Part shown: positions 1 through 7,374 of the stretch, piece by piece | Position numbering within the stretch: the stretch's first letter is position 1 | Layout: the number at the start of each line of letters is the position of its first letter | NCBI GenBank assembly: GCA_900314495.1 | Contig: OMVJ01000022.1 | Coordinates: 1 to 41,694, forward strand | Length of the DNA: 41,694 nucleotides | Source: an uncultured Olsenella sp. | Lineage (GTDB): Bacteria; Actinomycetota; Coriobacteriia; Coriobacteriales; Atopobiaceae | Reading direction: 5' to 3' | The notes under the pieces: generated by a model | Databases searched by the model: none | The model's input: only the letters and a program-made list of their open reading frames with translations | Told to the model about the DNA's origin: nothing | Position numbers and translations under genes: made by a program

Positions 1-1
1 C

Positions 2-64
2 CCGGGTCGCCCGGTGAAGGCGAGGAAGAAGGGCGTGAAGGGAGCGAAGAGCGTTGCTGCCTAG
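2..64 (+). CDS. C-terminal tail of a gene entering from the left edge
   Basis: The second frame is open from the window edge to a TAG at 62-64. It encodes a short tail rich in lysine and arginine (ending KGAKSVAA). Such basic Ala/Lys tails are common at the ends of actinobacterial DNA- or RNA-binding proteins, but only about 20 residues are visible and the family cannot be named. The next gene is on the opposite strand, so this gene and the hydrolase converge. Confidence 0.45.
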   Translation, partial: PGRPVKARKKGVKGAKSVAA

Positions 65-98
65 GCTAGCCCCTTGTCACACAAACTACCGAAGCCTC

Positions 99-122
99 AA
101 AAAAGGGCACCCCCTTCTGCCC
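99..122 (-). terminator. Rho-independent terminator of the hydrolase gene
   Basis: Read on the minus strand this is a GGGCA/TGCCC stem with an 8-nt loop followed directly by six T. It lies about 60 nt past the stop codon of the minus-strand hydrolase. There is no U-tract in the plus direction, so it should serve the minus-strand gene. Confidence 0.7.
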
Positions 123-181
123 GCCTGCCCCCCAGCCTGCGAAATCGCGTTCGTTCCAGTCCGGGTTTAACAGCGCTTCTC

Positions 182-937
182 CTATTCCGTGGCAGGGCCC
201 AGGAGGGCTTGGGCCATGAGCGGGACGTACTGCGCGGGGTGGTCAAACATGAGCTCGCCGTGGCCAAAGCGGCCCGTACAGACCTGTCGCATGCGGGGGA
301 GACGACGCGCCACGATCTGCATGCCCTGACGGATGGCCCACTCCCTCTGGCCGTAGAAGAAGGTGGTCGTTGGCGCGTCCAGCAACTCCAGGTTGTCGGG
401 CAGCCGGTAGGTCATGCAGGAGTACTCGCACGCATAGATGGACTGGTAGCTGGCGGTACGGCAGACCTGGTCGGGTTTGAAGGCATAGCCCATGAGCCAT
501 CGCATGCCCAGTTGGGCAACGGGGTTGTCGCTCCCGGCAGCGACCTTGCCAAAGCCCCAGGCCACGAGGTGCGAGAAGGGCCGGGGAAAGGGGAGGGGCC
601 GCACGTAGCCGGAGTCGTACACAAACCGGCCCACGGCCATGCCCTCCCGGCAGACCAGGTCCATGCAGATGAAGCCACCCATGGACATGCCCAGGCAGGC
701 ATCCAGCCGTGTGATTCCGCAACTCCGGAGGTGACGGGCGATCTGCGCGGCCTGGCTGCGGATGGAGCCGAAGGTGGTGCCGTCGTCTGCATGGCCGTCC
801 AGATCCACGCCAATCACGCGCCGCGTCTGGGCTAGGGTCTCGATCAGCGGCGAGAAGGACCTCTCGCAGGTGCAGGCCATGCCATGGACCAGAAGAATTG
901 CTGGCGCGTCCCCGCTGCCGTACTCGTGGAACCTCAC
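182..937 (-). CDS. Alpha/beta hydrolase
   Basis: A 251-residue soluble alpha/beta-hydrolase-fold protein. The oxyanion HG motif is at residues 18-19 (LLVHGMA) and the nucleophile elbow GMSMG puts the catalytic serine at residue 85. A late histidine near residue 226 (FGHGE) fits the third triad member. The start is GTG with a GAGGGG ribosome site 8-10 nt upstream. The substrate is unknown; relatives include esterases, haloperoxidase-like enzymes and proline iminopeptidase-like proteins. It is a single-gene unit with its own terminator. A TATAGT -10-like box lies upstream (991-996, minus strand) inside a degenerate GTTAG-type dyad described in the findings. Confidence 0.85.
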   Translation of the reverse strand: MRFHEYGSGDAPAILLVHGMACTCERSFSPLIETLAQTRRVIGVDLDGHADDGTTFGSIRSQAAQIARHLRSCGITRLDACLGMSMGGFICMDLVCREGMAVGRFVYDSGYVRPLPFPRPFSHLVAWGFGKVAAGSDNPVAQLGMRWLMGYAFKPDQVCRTASYQSIYACEYSCMTYRLPDNLELLDAPTTTFFYGQREWAIRQGMQIVARRLPRMRQVCTGRFGHGELMFDHPAQYVPLMAQALLGPATE

Positions 938-1138
938 GATGCCCGCCCCTCGACCGTGACTTTACGACCCTGCCGCATGTACTGAAGTTCACTATAGCTA
1001 ACAGTCCTTCCACAAGTCTGAGCCCATACGGACTGAAGCCCCCCAAAGGTGCCAGGCGCTCTCAGACACGGAGCCCGCTCTGTGCTTGGATGGGCGCCAT
1101 TTCAGGTCGAAGTGTCCGCCGGCATGCCGCCGCCGGGG

Positions 1139-3412
1139 CTAGCCCGTGAGCCTCCTCAGCCAGGCGCCTGTCTTGGACGTCCTGCATCCCGCCAGCTGTT
1201 CGGGCGTGCCCTCGAAGACCACCTGGCCGCCGCCAGTCCCGCCCTCGGGTCCCAGGTCGATGACCCAGTCTGCCTGGGCAACGAGCTCCATGCGGTGATC
1301 CACCATAATCACGCTGTTGCCGCCCTCGACCATGCGCCGAAGCAGCGTTAGCAGCACCTCCACGTCGCGTGCGTGCAGGCCCGTGCTGGGCTCGTCGAGC
1401 ACGTAGACGCCGCCGGTCTTGGCGAGCTCGCTCGCCAGCTTCACGCGCTGGACCTCCCCGCCCGAGAGCGTGCTCGTGGGCTGGCCCAGGGTCAGGTAGC
1501 CCAGGCCCACGTCGGAGAGGCCCTTGAGCGGCCCTGCGATCTTGGGGTCGCCGAAGAACTCAATCGCCTCGTCGACGGTCAGCCGCAGGGCCTCCTCGAT
1601 GTTCAATCCCTTGTACGTATATCCGAGTGCCGTGGGGTTGTAGCGCCTGCCCTGGCACTCCTCGCACACCACCTCCACCGGTTCGGCGAAGGCCATCTCG
1701 TAGGATATGGTGCCCTTTCCCTTGCACGCCGGGCAGCCGCCCTTGGAGTTGAAGCTGAACCAGGAGGCCGCGACGCCGTTCGCCTTGCCGAACGCCTTGC
1801 GGATCTCGTCCATGGCGCCGGTGTAGGTCGCGGGCGTCGAGCGGACGGAGGTGCCGATGGGCCGCTGGTCGATGACTACGGCGTCGGGGCGCACGCGCGG
1901 CAGCTCGTAGCGGGCAAGGGTGGACTTGCCCGATCCCGCAACGCCCGTGATGGCGACGAGCACGCCGAGGGGCACGTCCACGTCCACGTGGCGCAGGTTG
2001 TGGGAGCGCGCGTCGCGGATGCGGATGGCGTCGCCCCATGGCAGCGGTTTCTTGTTGAGCGCGATGGGCTCGGCCAGCGCCCGCGCCGTGGGTGTTCCTG
2101 CAGTGAGCAGGCCCGGAAGGTCGCCCTCGTAGACCACTTCGCCGCCTTTGGTGCCCGCGCCGGGTCCCATCTCGACCACGTGGTCCGCAAGTTCGAGCAT
2201 CTGGCGTGAGTGCTCCACCACGAGCACGGAGTTGTGCCGGTCGCGTAGCTCCACAAGCATCCGGCCTATGCGCTCGGCGTCCGCCGGGTGCAGGCCCGCC
2301 GTGGGCTCGTCCAGCACGTAGGTGATGTCGCTAAGCGGGCTTCCCAGGTGGCGCACCATCTTGAGGCGCTGGGCCTCGCCGCCCGATATGCTGTCGGTGC
2401 GCCGCGACAGCGACAGGTAGCCCACGCCCACGTCCACCATGCGTCGCAGGTAGGCGCAGATCTGCCGGGCGAGCGAGGCTCCGCGCGGGTCGTCGAGCCG
2501 TTCCAGCACGCCGATCAGGTCCTCGGCGGGCATCGCGCACATCTCCTGGATGTTCATCCCCAGCACCTTGGAGGCGAGCGCCTTCGGGTTGAGGCCGCTC
2601 CCGCCGCAGGCATGGCAGGGACCGTGGCCCACGTGGGAGAGTATTTCCTCCTGCAGGCCCTTCCTGAGCTTTGAGATGTCGCGGCTCATGTAGAGCCGCC
2701 TGAAGCGCGGGACGACGCCCTCGTAGTCCACCGTGTCCACGCGCCCCGTGTTGTTGGAGCGGATCTCGACCTTGGGCGGCGTGCCGGAAGGCCCCTCGCG
2801 CAGGAAAGCCCATTCCTCGGGGGTGTAGTCCGCGAGCCTCTTGTAGGGGTCCAGCACGGAGTTGGCCTGGTAGAGGTAGGTCTGCCAGCCGCTGCTGAAC
2901 TGGCTGAACAGGATCGCCCCCTCGGCCAGCGACCGTTCAGGGTCGAAGAGCGAGTCCTCGTCGAGCACCAGCTCCTCGCCCAGGCCCGAGCACACGGGGC
3001 AGGTGCCCGCCGGGTGGTTGGGCGAGTAGGCCATGGAGCCCCCGGCGCTCGGCTCGCCCACGCGGCTGAACAGAAGGCGCACGAGGGGCGCCACGTCGGT
3101 GGCGGTGCCCACGGTGGAACGGGCAGACGCGCCGAGCGGCTTCTGGTCCACCACGACGGCGGGCGTCAGGTTGCGCAGCTCCTCGGCCTCGGGCCGCTCG
3201 TAGTGCGGCATCTTGTTGCGAAGGAACAGCGGGTAAGACTCCTGCCAGGCCCGCTGGCTCTCCCGCGCGATTGTGTCGAAGGCCAGAGAGCTCTTGCCCG
3301 AACCCGACACGCCGCAGAACACGACGAGCCTGCCCTTGGGGACGGTCACGCTCACGTTCTTGAGGTTGTTCTCCGAAGCGCCTATGACCTCGATGTCGTT
3401 GCCAGTCGCCAC
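1139..3412 (-). CDS. UvrA-like ABC-ATPase (drug-resistance type, class II UvrA)
   Basis: A 757-residue protein with two ABC modules and UvrA-type zinc motifs: a Walker A near residues 34-42 (GVSGSGKSS), CPVC and CHACGG zinc knuckles, a signature with SGGEAQR and a Walker B VLDEPTAGLHP. The second module has GVAGSGKST, CPAC/CEECQG, LSGGEVQR and VLDEPSTGLH. It is shorter than housekeeping UvrA (about 940 residues), which matches UvrA2/DrrC-like proteins linked to DNA-intercalating drug tolerance. The GTG start at 3412 has an AGGGGG site; longer upstream readings lie inside the marR gene. It begins 10 nt after marR ends, so the two form one operon and MarR probably controls it. Confidence 0.9.
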   Translation of the reverse strand: MATGNDIEVIGASENNLKNVSVTVPKGRLVVFCGVSGSGKSSLAFDTIARESQRAWQESYPLFLRNKMPHYERPEAEELRNLTPAVVVDQKPLGASARSTVGTATDVAPLVRLLFSRVGEPSAGGSMAYSPNHPAGTCPVCSGLGEELVLDEDSLFDPERSLAEGAILFSQFSSGWQTYLYQANSVLDPYKRLADYTPEEWAFLREGPSGTPPKVEIRSNNTGRVDTVDYEGVVPRFRRLYMSRDISKLRKGLQEEILSHVGHGPCHACGGSGLNPKALASKVLGMNIQEMCAMPAEDLIGVLERLDDPRGASLARQICAYLRRMVDVGVGYLSLSRRTDSISGGEAQRLKMVRHLGSPLSDITYVLDEPTAGLHPADAERIGRMLVELRDRHNSVLVVEHSRQMLELADHVVEMGPGAGTKGGEVVYEGDLPGLLTAGTPTARALAEPIALNKKPLPWGDAIRIRDARSHNLRHVDVDVPLGVLVAITGVAGSGKSTLARYELPRVRPDAVVIDQRPIGTSVRSTPATYTGAMDEIRKAFGKANGVAASWFSFNSKGGCPACKGKGTISYEMAFAEPVEVVCEECQGRRYNPTALGYTYKGLNIEEALRLTVDEAIEFFGDPKIAGPLKGLSDVGLGYLTLGQPTSTLSGGEVQRVKLASELAKTGGVYVLDEPSTGLHARDVEVLLTLLRRMVEGGNSVIMVDHRMELVAQADWVIDLGPEGGTGGGQVVFEGTPEQLAGCRTSKTGAWLRRLTG

Positions 3413-3422
3413 GTTGCGCCCC

Positions 3423-3878
3423 CTATGCCTCGTTTGCCATCTCGGATTGCACCGCCTCGCGGAAGCGACGGTAGAGGCCCACGAAGCTACGCATGCCTTC
3501 ATCCCCGAGAGAGGCCAGGGCCCGCTCCTCGGCCGCCCGCATGCGCAAGACCGTCGCGTCGGCCAGCTTGCGCCCCTCCGCCGTGAGCGCGACGGACTTG
3601 CTGTTGCGCGCGCCCGGGATTCCCGCAAGCTCCACAAGCCCCCTGTCCACCAGCTTCGCCACCGAAGAGTTGATGGTCTGCTTCGGGTACATCATGAGGC
3701 CGCAGAGGCCTTGCTGGGTGACGGGCTCCTCTGAGATCGCGAGGAAGTAGAGCACCCACATGGCGCAGTCGGGCAGGCCGAAGCGCCTCGCCGCCTCGCG
3801 GTAGAGGGCGTCCAGCAGCCGCTCCTCCTCGGCTATCTCCGACAGCAGCGCCGAGGCGGCGTTCTCGTTGTCCGGCAT
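3423..3878 (-). CDS. MarR-family transcriptional repressor
   Basis: A 151-residue winged-helix regulator. The helix-turn-helix covers roughly residues 50-80 (TQQGLCGLMMYPKQTINSS), followed by the wing (GARNSKSVALTAEG), the usual MarR layout with long N- and C-terminal dimerisation helices. The ATG at 3878 has an AAGGAG site 6 nt upstream. It heads an operon with the UvrA-like ATPase and lies directly under two copies of a TCCGATATCGGA palindrome. It most likely represses itself and the ATPase and is released by a small toxic ligand. Confidence 0.9.
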   Translation of the reverse strand: MPDNENAASALLSEIAEEERLLDALYREAARRFGLPDCAMWVLYFLAISEEPVTQQGLCGLMMYPKQTINSSVAKLVDRGLVELAGIPGARNSKSVALTAEGRKLADATVLRMRAAEERALASLGDEGMRSFVGLYRRFREAVQSEMANEA

Positions 3879-3885
3879 CGCATCT

Positions 3886-3943
3886 CCTTGACATCGTCCG
3901 ATATCGGACGCATTGTATAATCCGATATCGGACGATGTCAAGG
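3886..3943. promoter_or_regulatory. Symmetric double operator and divergent promoter of marR
   Basis: Two copies of the perfect 12-bp palindrome TCCGATATCGGA (3897-3908 and 3921-3932) are embedded in a larger perfect inverted repeat with 23-nt arms (3886-3908 and 3921-3943) and a 12-nt spacer. The arms include the AAGGAG ribosome site on both sides. A TATAAT box sits at 3916-3921 on the plus strand. The layout fits autorepression by MarR bound as two dimers. See findings. Confidence 0.85.
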
Positions 3944-3946
3944 AGG

Positions 3947-4180
3947 TCACGCCGCCGTGAGGTATCCGGACTGCCCGGCCTTGTCGATGCGCATGTACGT
4001 GTACGCCACGTTCGAGCTCGACCAGGCCGTGCCGTTGCCGCCCGCGAGCGACCGGCAGCTGTAGAAGCACTGGGATCCGGTCAGCCCGCTCGTCGGCAAG
4101 GTCGAGCTCGCGTCCGCGTAGTGGTCACCAGCTTGCTGCAGCCCGAGAAGGCGCCAGCTGTTCCCTGCCCCCCGAATCAC
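3947..4180 (-). pseudogene. Fragment of an unrecognised protein
   Basis: A minus-strand frame of up to 77 codons ends in a protein-like tail (GGNGTAWSSSN then YTYMRIDKAGQ). It has no ribosome site of its own at a plausible start, and its stop lies inside the right arm of the marR operator region. It resembles the C-terminal end of a surface or phage-tail type protein, but I cannot assign a family. The remaining 4181-4232 holds nothing recognisable. Confidence 0.3.
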
Positions 4181-4232
4181 TGCCGTTTTCGAGGGCTCGA
4201 AATCGCAAAAGCGCAGGTCGGGATAGAAGGCA

Positions 4233-4262
4233 AAATCTGTCAGATTCGTCGAGATTTAGTAT
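4233..4262. repeat. Left flanking repeat of the ATPase unit
   Basis: A 30-nt element matching 4953-4982 in 22 of 30 positions, with identical ends (AAATCTG and GAGATTTAGTAT). Each copy is itself an inverted repeat (AAATCT with AGATTT). It overlaps the stop codon of the broken ATPase gene. Confidence 0.6.
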
Positions 4263-4931
4263 GGAACGGATGCCTGAGCCAGTAGGTCCTCTGCCGTCAC
4301 GACCGACTGGAACCTGCCGGAGTAGGCGTTCTGCGTCAGCCCGTACGTCGTGATGAGAACCATGTGTATGGCGTCACGGGCCTTGGTCGCCCTCCGAAAG
4401 TCCTCTGCCTTCCCCCTCAGCTTCTGGTCGTAGGCTTTGGTCATGGCATAGTCCGTACTCGCGTACTTCATCTCGCAGATGTCTATCACCCGGTCCTGGC
4501 GAGCTATGAGGAGGTCGATCTGGCTACCGCTGATTCCCCCGTCTGGGTTAGCCTTGCAGCGCCAGGAGTGCGCGTGCGTCACGACGCCAGAGATGCCGAG
4601 CGCCTGCTTGATTTGGGGCAGGTGCTCGAGGCAGACCAGCTCGAAGGCGAGCCCGCACCAGGTATTCCTCCTGGGCGTGCCGAGCAGGTGGGTCTGTCCT
4701 TGGGGGATTGAACCCCGCATCCCCAAGCGAGTCGCAGAAATGTGCGAGTTGCTGGGCGAGGCTGCCCCTGGCGAGGCCGGAGTGCTCGAACGCGAAGTGG
4801 TACCCAAACGACTCGCGGATGAGGAAGGTCTTGCCCACGCGGCGTCGGCCGTAGACCGCTATGAACTGGGAGTATTCAGATCGAAGCGTTCCCTGGAGCA
4901 GGGCTTTCTCCCTGGTGCGGGCTATGAGCAC
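4256..4931 (-). pseudogene. Decayed AAA ATPase with DUF234/PD-(D/E)XK-like C-terminus
   Basis: The N-terminal part begins at 4931 and carries a P-loop in GRRRVGKTFLIRES, typical of the archaeal-type ATPase family that also occurs in gut bacteria. The C-terminal part, in another frame and ending at 4256, has the nuclease-like core QIDLLI then DICEMKYAS, as in DUF234/DUF4143-type proteins. Intact relatives have about 400-500 residues; here only about 220 remain. The middle, including the Walker B/sensor region and the winged helix, is missing, and the two parts meet near 4700 out of frame. It therefore looks like an internal deletion plus frameshift. Confidence 0.75.
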
Positions 4932-4952
4932 GGTTCCTCCCCTGGAGATACT

Positions 4953-4982
4953 AAATCTGCCAAGATGAGTGAGATTTAGTAT
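4953..4982. repeat. Right flanking repeat and inverted repeat upstream of the ATPase
   Basis: Second copy of the 30-nt flanking repeat. Here it is part of a perfect inverted repeat with 11-bp arms (ATACTAAATCT at 4948-4958 and its complement at 4972-4982). It lies about 17 nt upstream of the ATPase start, where an operator or an element end would be expected. Confidence 0.6.
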
Positions 4983-5069
4983 ACGGCAGAGGAGCTCCTG
5001 TGGATACCCCTAGGCCCCGCGGCATGCTCCTCGGCATGCTCTGCCACTCGTTGTTGTTAAGGAGGACGT

Positions 5070-5246
5070 TCATGCTAAGCTCTCCTTCCCCTTGATGCCG
5101 ATGTCCTCGATGCTGTTCTTCACCACGGGCATGTCCTTATCGAGCGTATAAAGGTCCGATACCCTCTGCCAGAGAGCGTCGGTCCGCGTCACGTACGTCA
5201 TGACGCGCGTGCCTCTAGGTATCTTCGAGATGAGCGTGGGCCTCCG
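5070..5246 (-). pseudogene. C-terminal remnant of an unrecognised gene
   Basis: The minus frame is open from the thioredoxin stop codon down to a TGA at 5070-5072 and reads protein-like (TLISKIPRGTRVMTYVTRTD then LWQRVSDLYTLDKDMP). An ATG at 5201 would give 43 residues, but no ribosome site supports it. A second short frame starts at the overlapping ATG (5071). I read it as the tail of a lost gene; the family is unknown. Confidence 0.4.
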
Positions 5247-5639
5247 TCAGTCAAACGCGATGCGCATCGCCCTTTCGAGCCTCTCGAGGGCGAGGTCGAG
5301 GCTGAAATAGCCCCGCGCGCTCACGACAAGGGAGCCCTTAACGTAGGCGAGGACCGTCGGGGTCGAGAGAACCCCGAACTGCGCAGATTGTTCCACGTAC
5401 CGCTCGATGGAGACGTATCGGCCCGCAACGCCTGGATGGTGTGTGAGCCAGGTGTCGATGCGGCCCCGCAACGCTCGGCAGGGAGGGCAGGCCTCGGACC
5501 CGAACTCCAGGATAAGTACCTCGTTTTCCTCTGCGAGCTGGGTAAGGTCCTCGCCGTTGCCCAGGTTCAGCATGGCTGGTCGGTCGGAATCGGGCGCTTC
5601 CCTCTTGAAATTGCCATCGGTGATGGTGATGGGCTTCAT
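5247..5639 (-). CDS. Thioredoxin-like protein with CPPC active site
   Basis: A 130-residue thioredoxin-fold protein. The active-site CPPC is at residues 51-54 (EFGSEACPPCRAL), followed by a cis-proline STPTV segment. The ATG at 5639 is preceded by GGAGGGAGG. The first 22 or so residues (MKPITITDGNFKREAPDSDR) closely match the start of the trxA product at 37695-38006, but then a second thioredoxin-type N-terminus begins (EDLTQLAEENEVLILEFG). The gene therefore looks like a fusion of a trxA 5' end to a different thioredoxin. CPPC differs from the CGPC of TrxA and would shift the redox potential. Confidence 0.75.
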   Translation of the reverse strand: MKPITITDGNFKREAPDSDRPAMLNLGNGEDLTQLAEENEVLILEFGSEACPPCRALRGRIDTWLTHHPGVAGRYVSIERYVEQSAQFGVLSTPTVLAYVKGSLVVSARGYFSLDLALERLERAMRIAFD

Positions 5640-5828
5640 GCAAACCTCCCTCCGCCCGTTGAGGCCGGGCATCTCGTTCGGACGCATCCGATAATGGCAG
5701 ACAAGGAGGACGCCTTCCGTGGTTTGGTCACAAAGCGGTTAGCCCATATGCCAGGTGCTCCTCGCAGGCGGGCTCGTCCCATACTACTGGTGCGCCGAGA
5801 ACTCGCGTGGCGAAGTCTGGCGGCGCCA

Positions 5829-5834
5829 TATAAT
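5829..5834 (+). promoter_or_regulatory. -10 box of the flavin reductase gene
   Basis: A consensus TATAAT 34 nt before the start codon in an otherwise GC-rich gap. No clear TTGACA-like -35 box is visible at 16-18 nt. Confidence 0.4.
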
Positions 5835-5868
5835 TTTGCGTATAAGAATCGAGAGGATGTGAAGGGCG

Positions 5869-6366
5869 ATGAAGGAGAGACTGGACAACTCCGTGGCTGC
5901 TATCGTGCCGTTGCCCCAGACAATCATTTCGGTGCGCGGAAGCGATGGCCGCAACAACGCGCTCGACGTGGGCTACGTGGGAAATGCGAGCCATGACCCA
6001 GCCATGGTCATGATCGGCATCGAGCCGTCGCGCTACAGCCATGCCATCGTCAAGGAGACGGGCTGCTTTGTGGTGAACTTCCCTCCCAAAAGCCTCAGGC
6101 GCGAGTATGGCTTTATCGGCACGAAGTCGGGCCGCGACGTTGACAAGTTCGCGGCGCTGGGGCTGCGTTGGGCGGATGGTGACGCGGTTAACGCTCCGGT
6201 CCTGCTCGACTGCCCGGTGAACTACGAGTGCACCGTGGTTGCCTCCGTCCTCCCCGAGGGAGGCTCCAATGAGCTGTTCATCGGGAGGGTGGACGCCGTG
6301 CACGTCGATGAGGAGTTCGTGTCGCCCGCGGGGAAAATCCTCTGGGGAAAGCTCGACCTCATCTAG
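5869..6366 (+). CDS. Flavin reductase-like protein (FMN-binding split barrel)
   Basis: A 165-residue protein of the flavin-reductase-like/flavoredoxin family. It has the N-terminal substrate segment, then the GNASHDPAMVMIGI strand region and a VKETGCFVVNFP segment typical of these split-barrel FMN proteins. The C-terminus has LFIGRVDAVHVDEEF. Such proteins bind FMN and pass electrons from NAD(P)H or reduced partners. It is followed 16 nt later by an FMN-reductase remnant, so the two once formed a flavin-redox operon. Confidence 0.85.
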   Translation: MKERLDNSVAAIVPLPQTIISVRGSDGRNNALDVGYVGNASHDPAMVMIGIEPSRYSHAIVKETGCFVVNFPPKSLRREYGFIGTKSGRDVDKFAALGLRWADGDAVNAPVLLDCPVNYECTVVASVLPEGGSNELFIGRVDAVHVDEEFVSPAGKILWGKLDLI

Positions 6367-6382
6367 AAAGGGGCCCAAGAGA

Positions 6383-6654
6383 ATGAAAAAGGTAATCCTG
6401 CTCAATGGCAGTCCCCGCAAGAACCACAACACCCACAAGCTGCTGCTCGAGGCGGAGGCAGGCGCGCAGACAGCGTTGGGCTGCTCATGGGCAGCTGTGA
6501 GACCCTGTTCTCCTGCGACACCTACCAGTTCGACGACTACTCCAAGTACCGCTCGTCCATGTTCGACGAGGCGCACAAGCGCGCCGTGCGAGAGGAGCAG
6601 TTCCCACGTGACCTGCAGGCGGCGCGCGAGCTTGGCATGAGAATAGGCTCGTAG
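6383..6654 (+). pseudogene. NAD(P)H-dependent FMN reductase, internally deleted
   Basis: The ATG at 6383 opens with the flavodoxin-fold FMN loop (KKVILLNGSPRKNHNT). After about 33 residues the frame is lost, and the true C-terminus continues in another frame from about 6481 to the TAG at 6652-6654 (TYQFDDYSKYRSSMFD then FPRDLQAARELG). That TYQFDDYSKY segment is characteristic of this family. About 100 central residues are missing. The gene is non-functional unless the deletion is an assembly artefact. Confidence 0.8.
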
Positions 6655-6816
6655 TCTCATGGCAATGCCGCTTGTCTTGAGATGTTCCTCGCGCTCTGGG
6701 ATTATTCGGATGGAAGAGTTCACTGAAGCGGGGCTTGCATCCGCCCCGTGGGCATAATGGGTGACGAGCGTGCCGGCGCCCGGTCATCGTGCGCGCATGC
6801 GCGCGTCGCATCGCGG

Positions 6817-7374
6817 CTACCGGCCCAGCTCCTCCAGGTATGCGGCAGGCAGTGCGTCGCAGAGCCAGACCCGCTCGTTGCCCGTGGGGTAGAAGGCGAC
6901 GCCGTCGGCGTGGGCCGCGGCGGCGTCCACGCGCAGAATGGCGGGCGGGTCGTGCCGGTCGTGGCGCGAGCCGACCTGCCGGGCCATGTCCATGTCGGCG
7001 GAGAGGTGCACGTACTGGCGCGACATGGGCCTGAGCCCCTCCTCCATGATGGAGGGGAGGAAGCGCCTGGCGGTGCCGTGGTAGAGGGCCGCGGGCGGCT
7101 CGGCGGGCTCGAAGTCCACCCGCATGGGGAAGGAGTGCCCGTAGAGCGCGCGGATGCGCCCGTCGCGGATCTCGTGGCGGCGCTTGCCTGGCGCGCTCAC
7201 GACGGCGTCCAGGTCTGCAAAGGTGACGGGGCGGCTGTAGTGGCCCGTCTCGTTGAGGGCGTCGACCAGCTGTCCCACGGGCACGAACCCCTCGGCGTCC
7301 GGCTCCAGCTCGTACTCCCAGGGCGCGTGCCTGAGCACGTACGACATTTCCTTGCTGAGTCTCGTCAGGTCCAT
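6817..7374 (-). CDS. kptA: RNA 2'-phosphotransferase (Tpt1/KptA)
   Basis: A 185-residue enzyme that moves a 2'-phosphate from RNA to NAD+, giving ADP-ribose 1'',2''-cyclic phosphate and nicotinamide. The N-terminal winged-helix part has LSKEMSYVLRHAPWEYELE and GFVPVGQLV. The ADP-ribosyltransferase-like half has LYHGTARRFLPSI, GLRPMSRQYVHLS and a final FYPTGNERVWLCD. The chosen ATG (7374) matches the family start; an in-frame start at 7431 would add 19 unconserved residues. It stands alone. Its bacterial role is unclear, since these bacteria lack the yeast tRNA splicing pathway. Confidence 0.92.
   Translation of the reverse strand: MDLTRLSKEMSYVLRHAPWEYELEPDAEGFVPVGQLVDALNETGHYSRPVTFADLDAVVSAPGKRRHEIRDGRIRALYGHSFPMRVDFEPAEPPAALYHGTARRFLPSIMEEGLRPMSRQYVHLSADMDMARQVGSRHDRHDPPAILRVDAAAAHADGVAFYPTGNERVWLCDALPAAYLEELGR

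Noticed and set aside
74-835. Long plus-strand ORF opposite the hydrolase gene
   Set aside because: It is the complement of a clearly conserved hydrolase, has no ribosome site and reads low-complexity.
1373-2209. 278-codon plus-strand ORF opposite the UvrA-like gene
   Set aside because: A high-GC shadow: the minus strand has all UvrA motifs.
5728-6723. 331-codon minus-strand ORF over the flavin reductase
   Set aside because: The plus-strand flavin reductase and FMN-reductase motifs explain the region.
6792-6805. GCGCGCATGCGCGC palindrome as an operator
   Set aside because: Alternating GC palindromes of this type arise easily in such GC-rich DNA, and it lies after the kptA stop codon rather than at a promoter.
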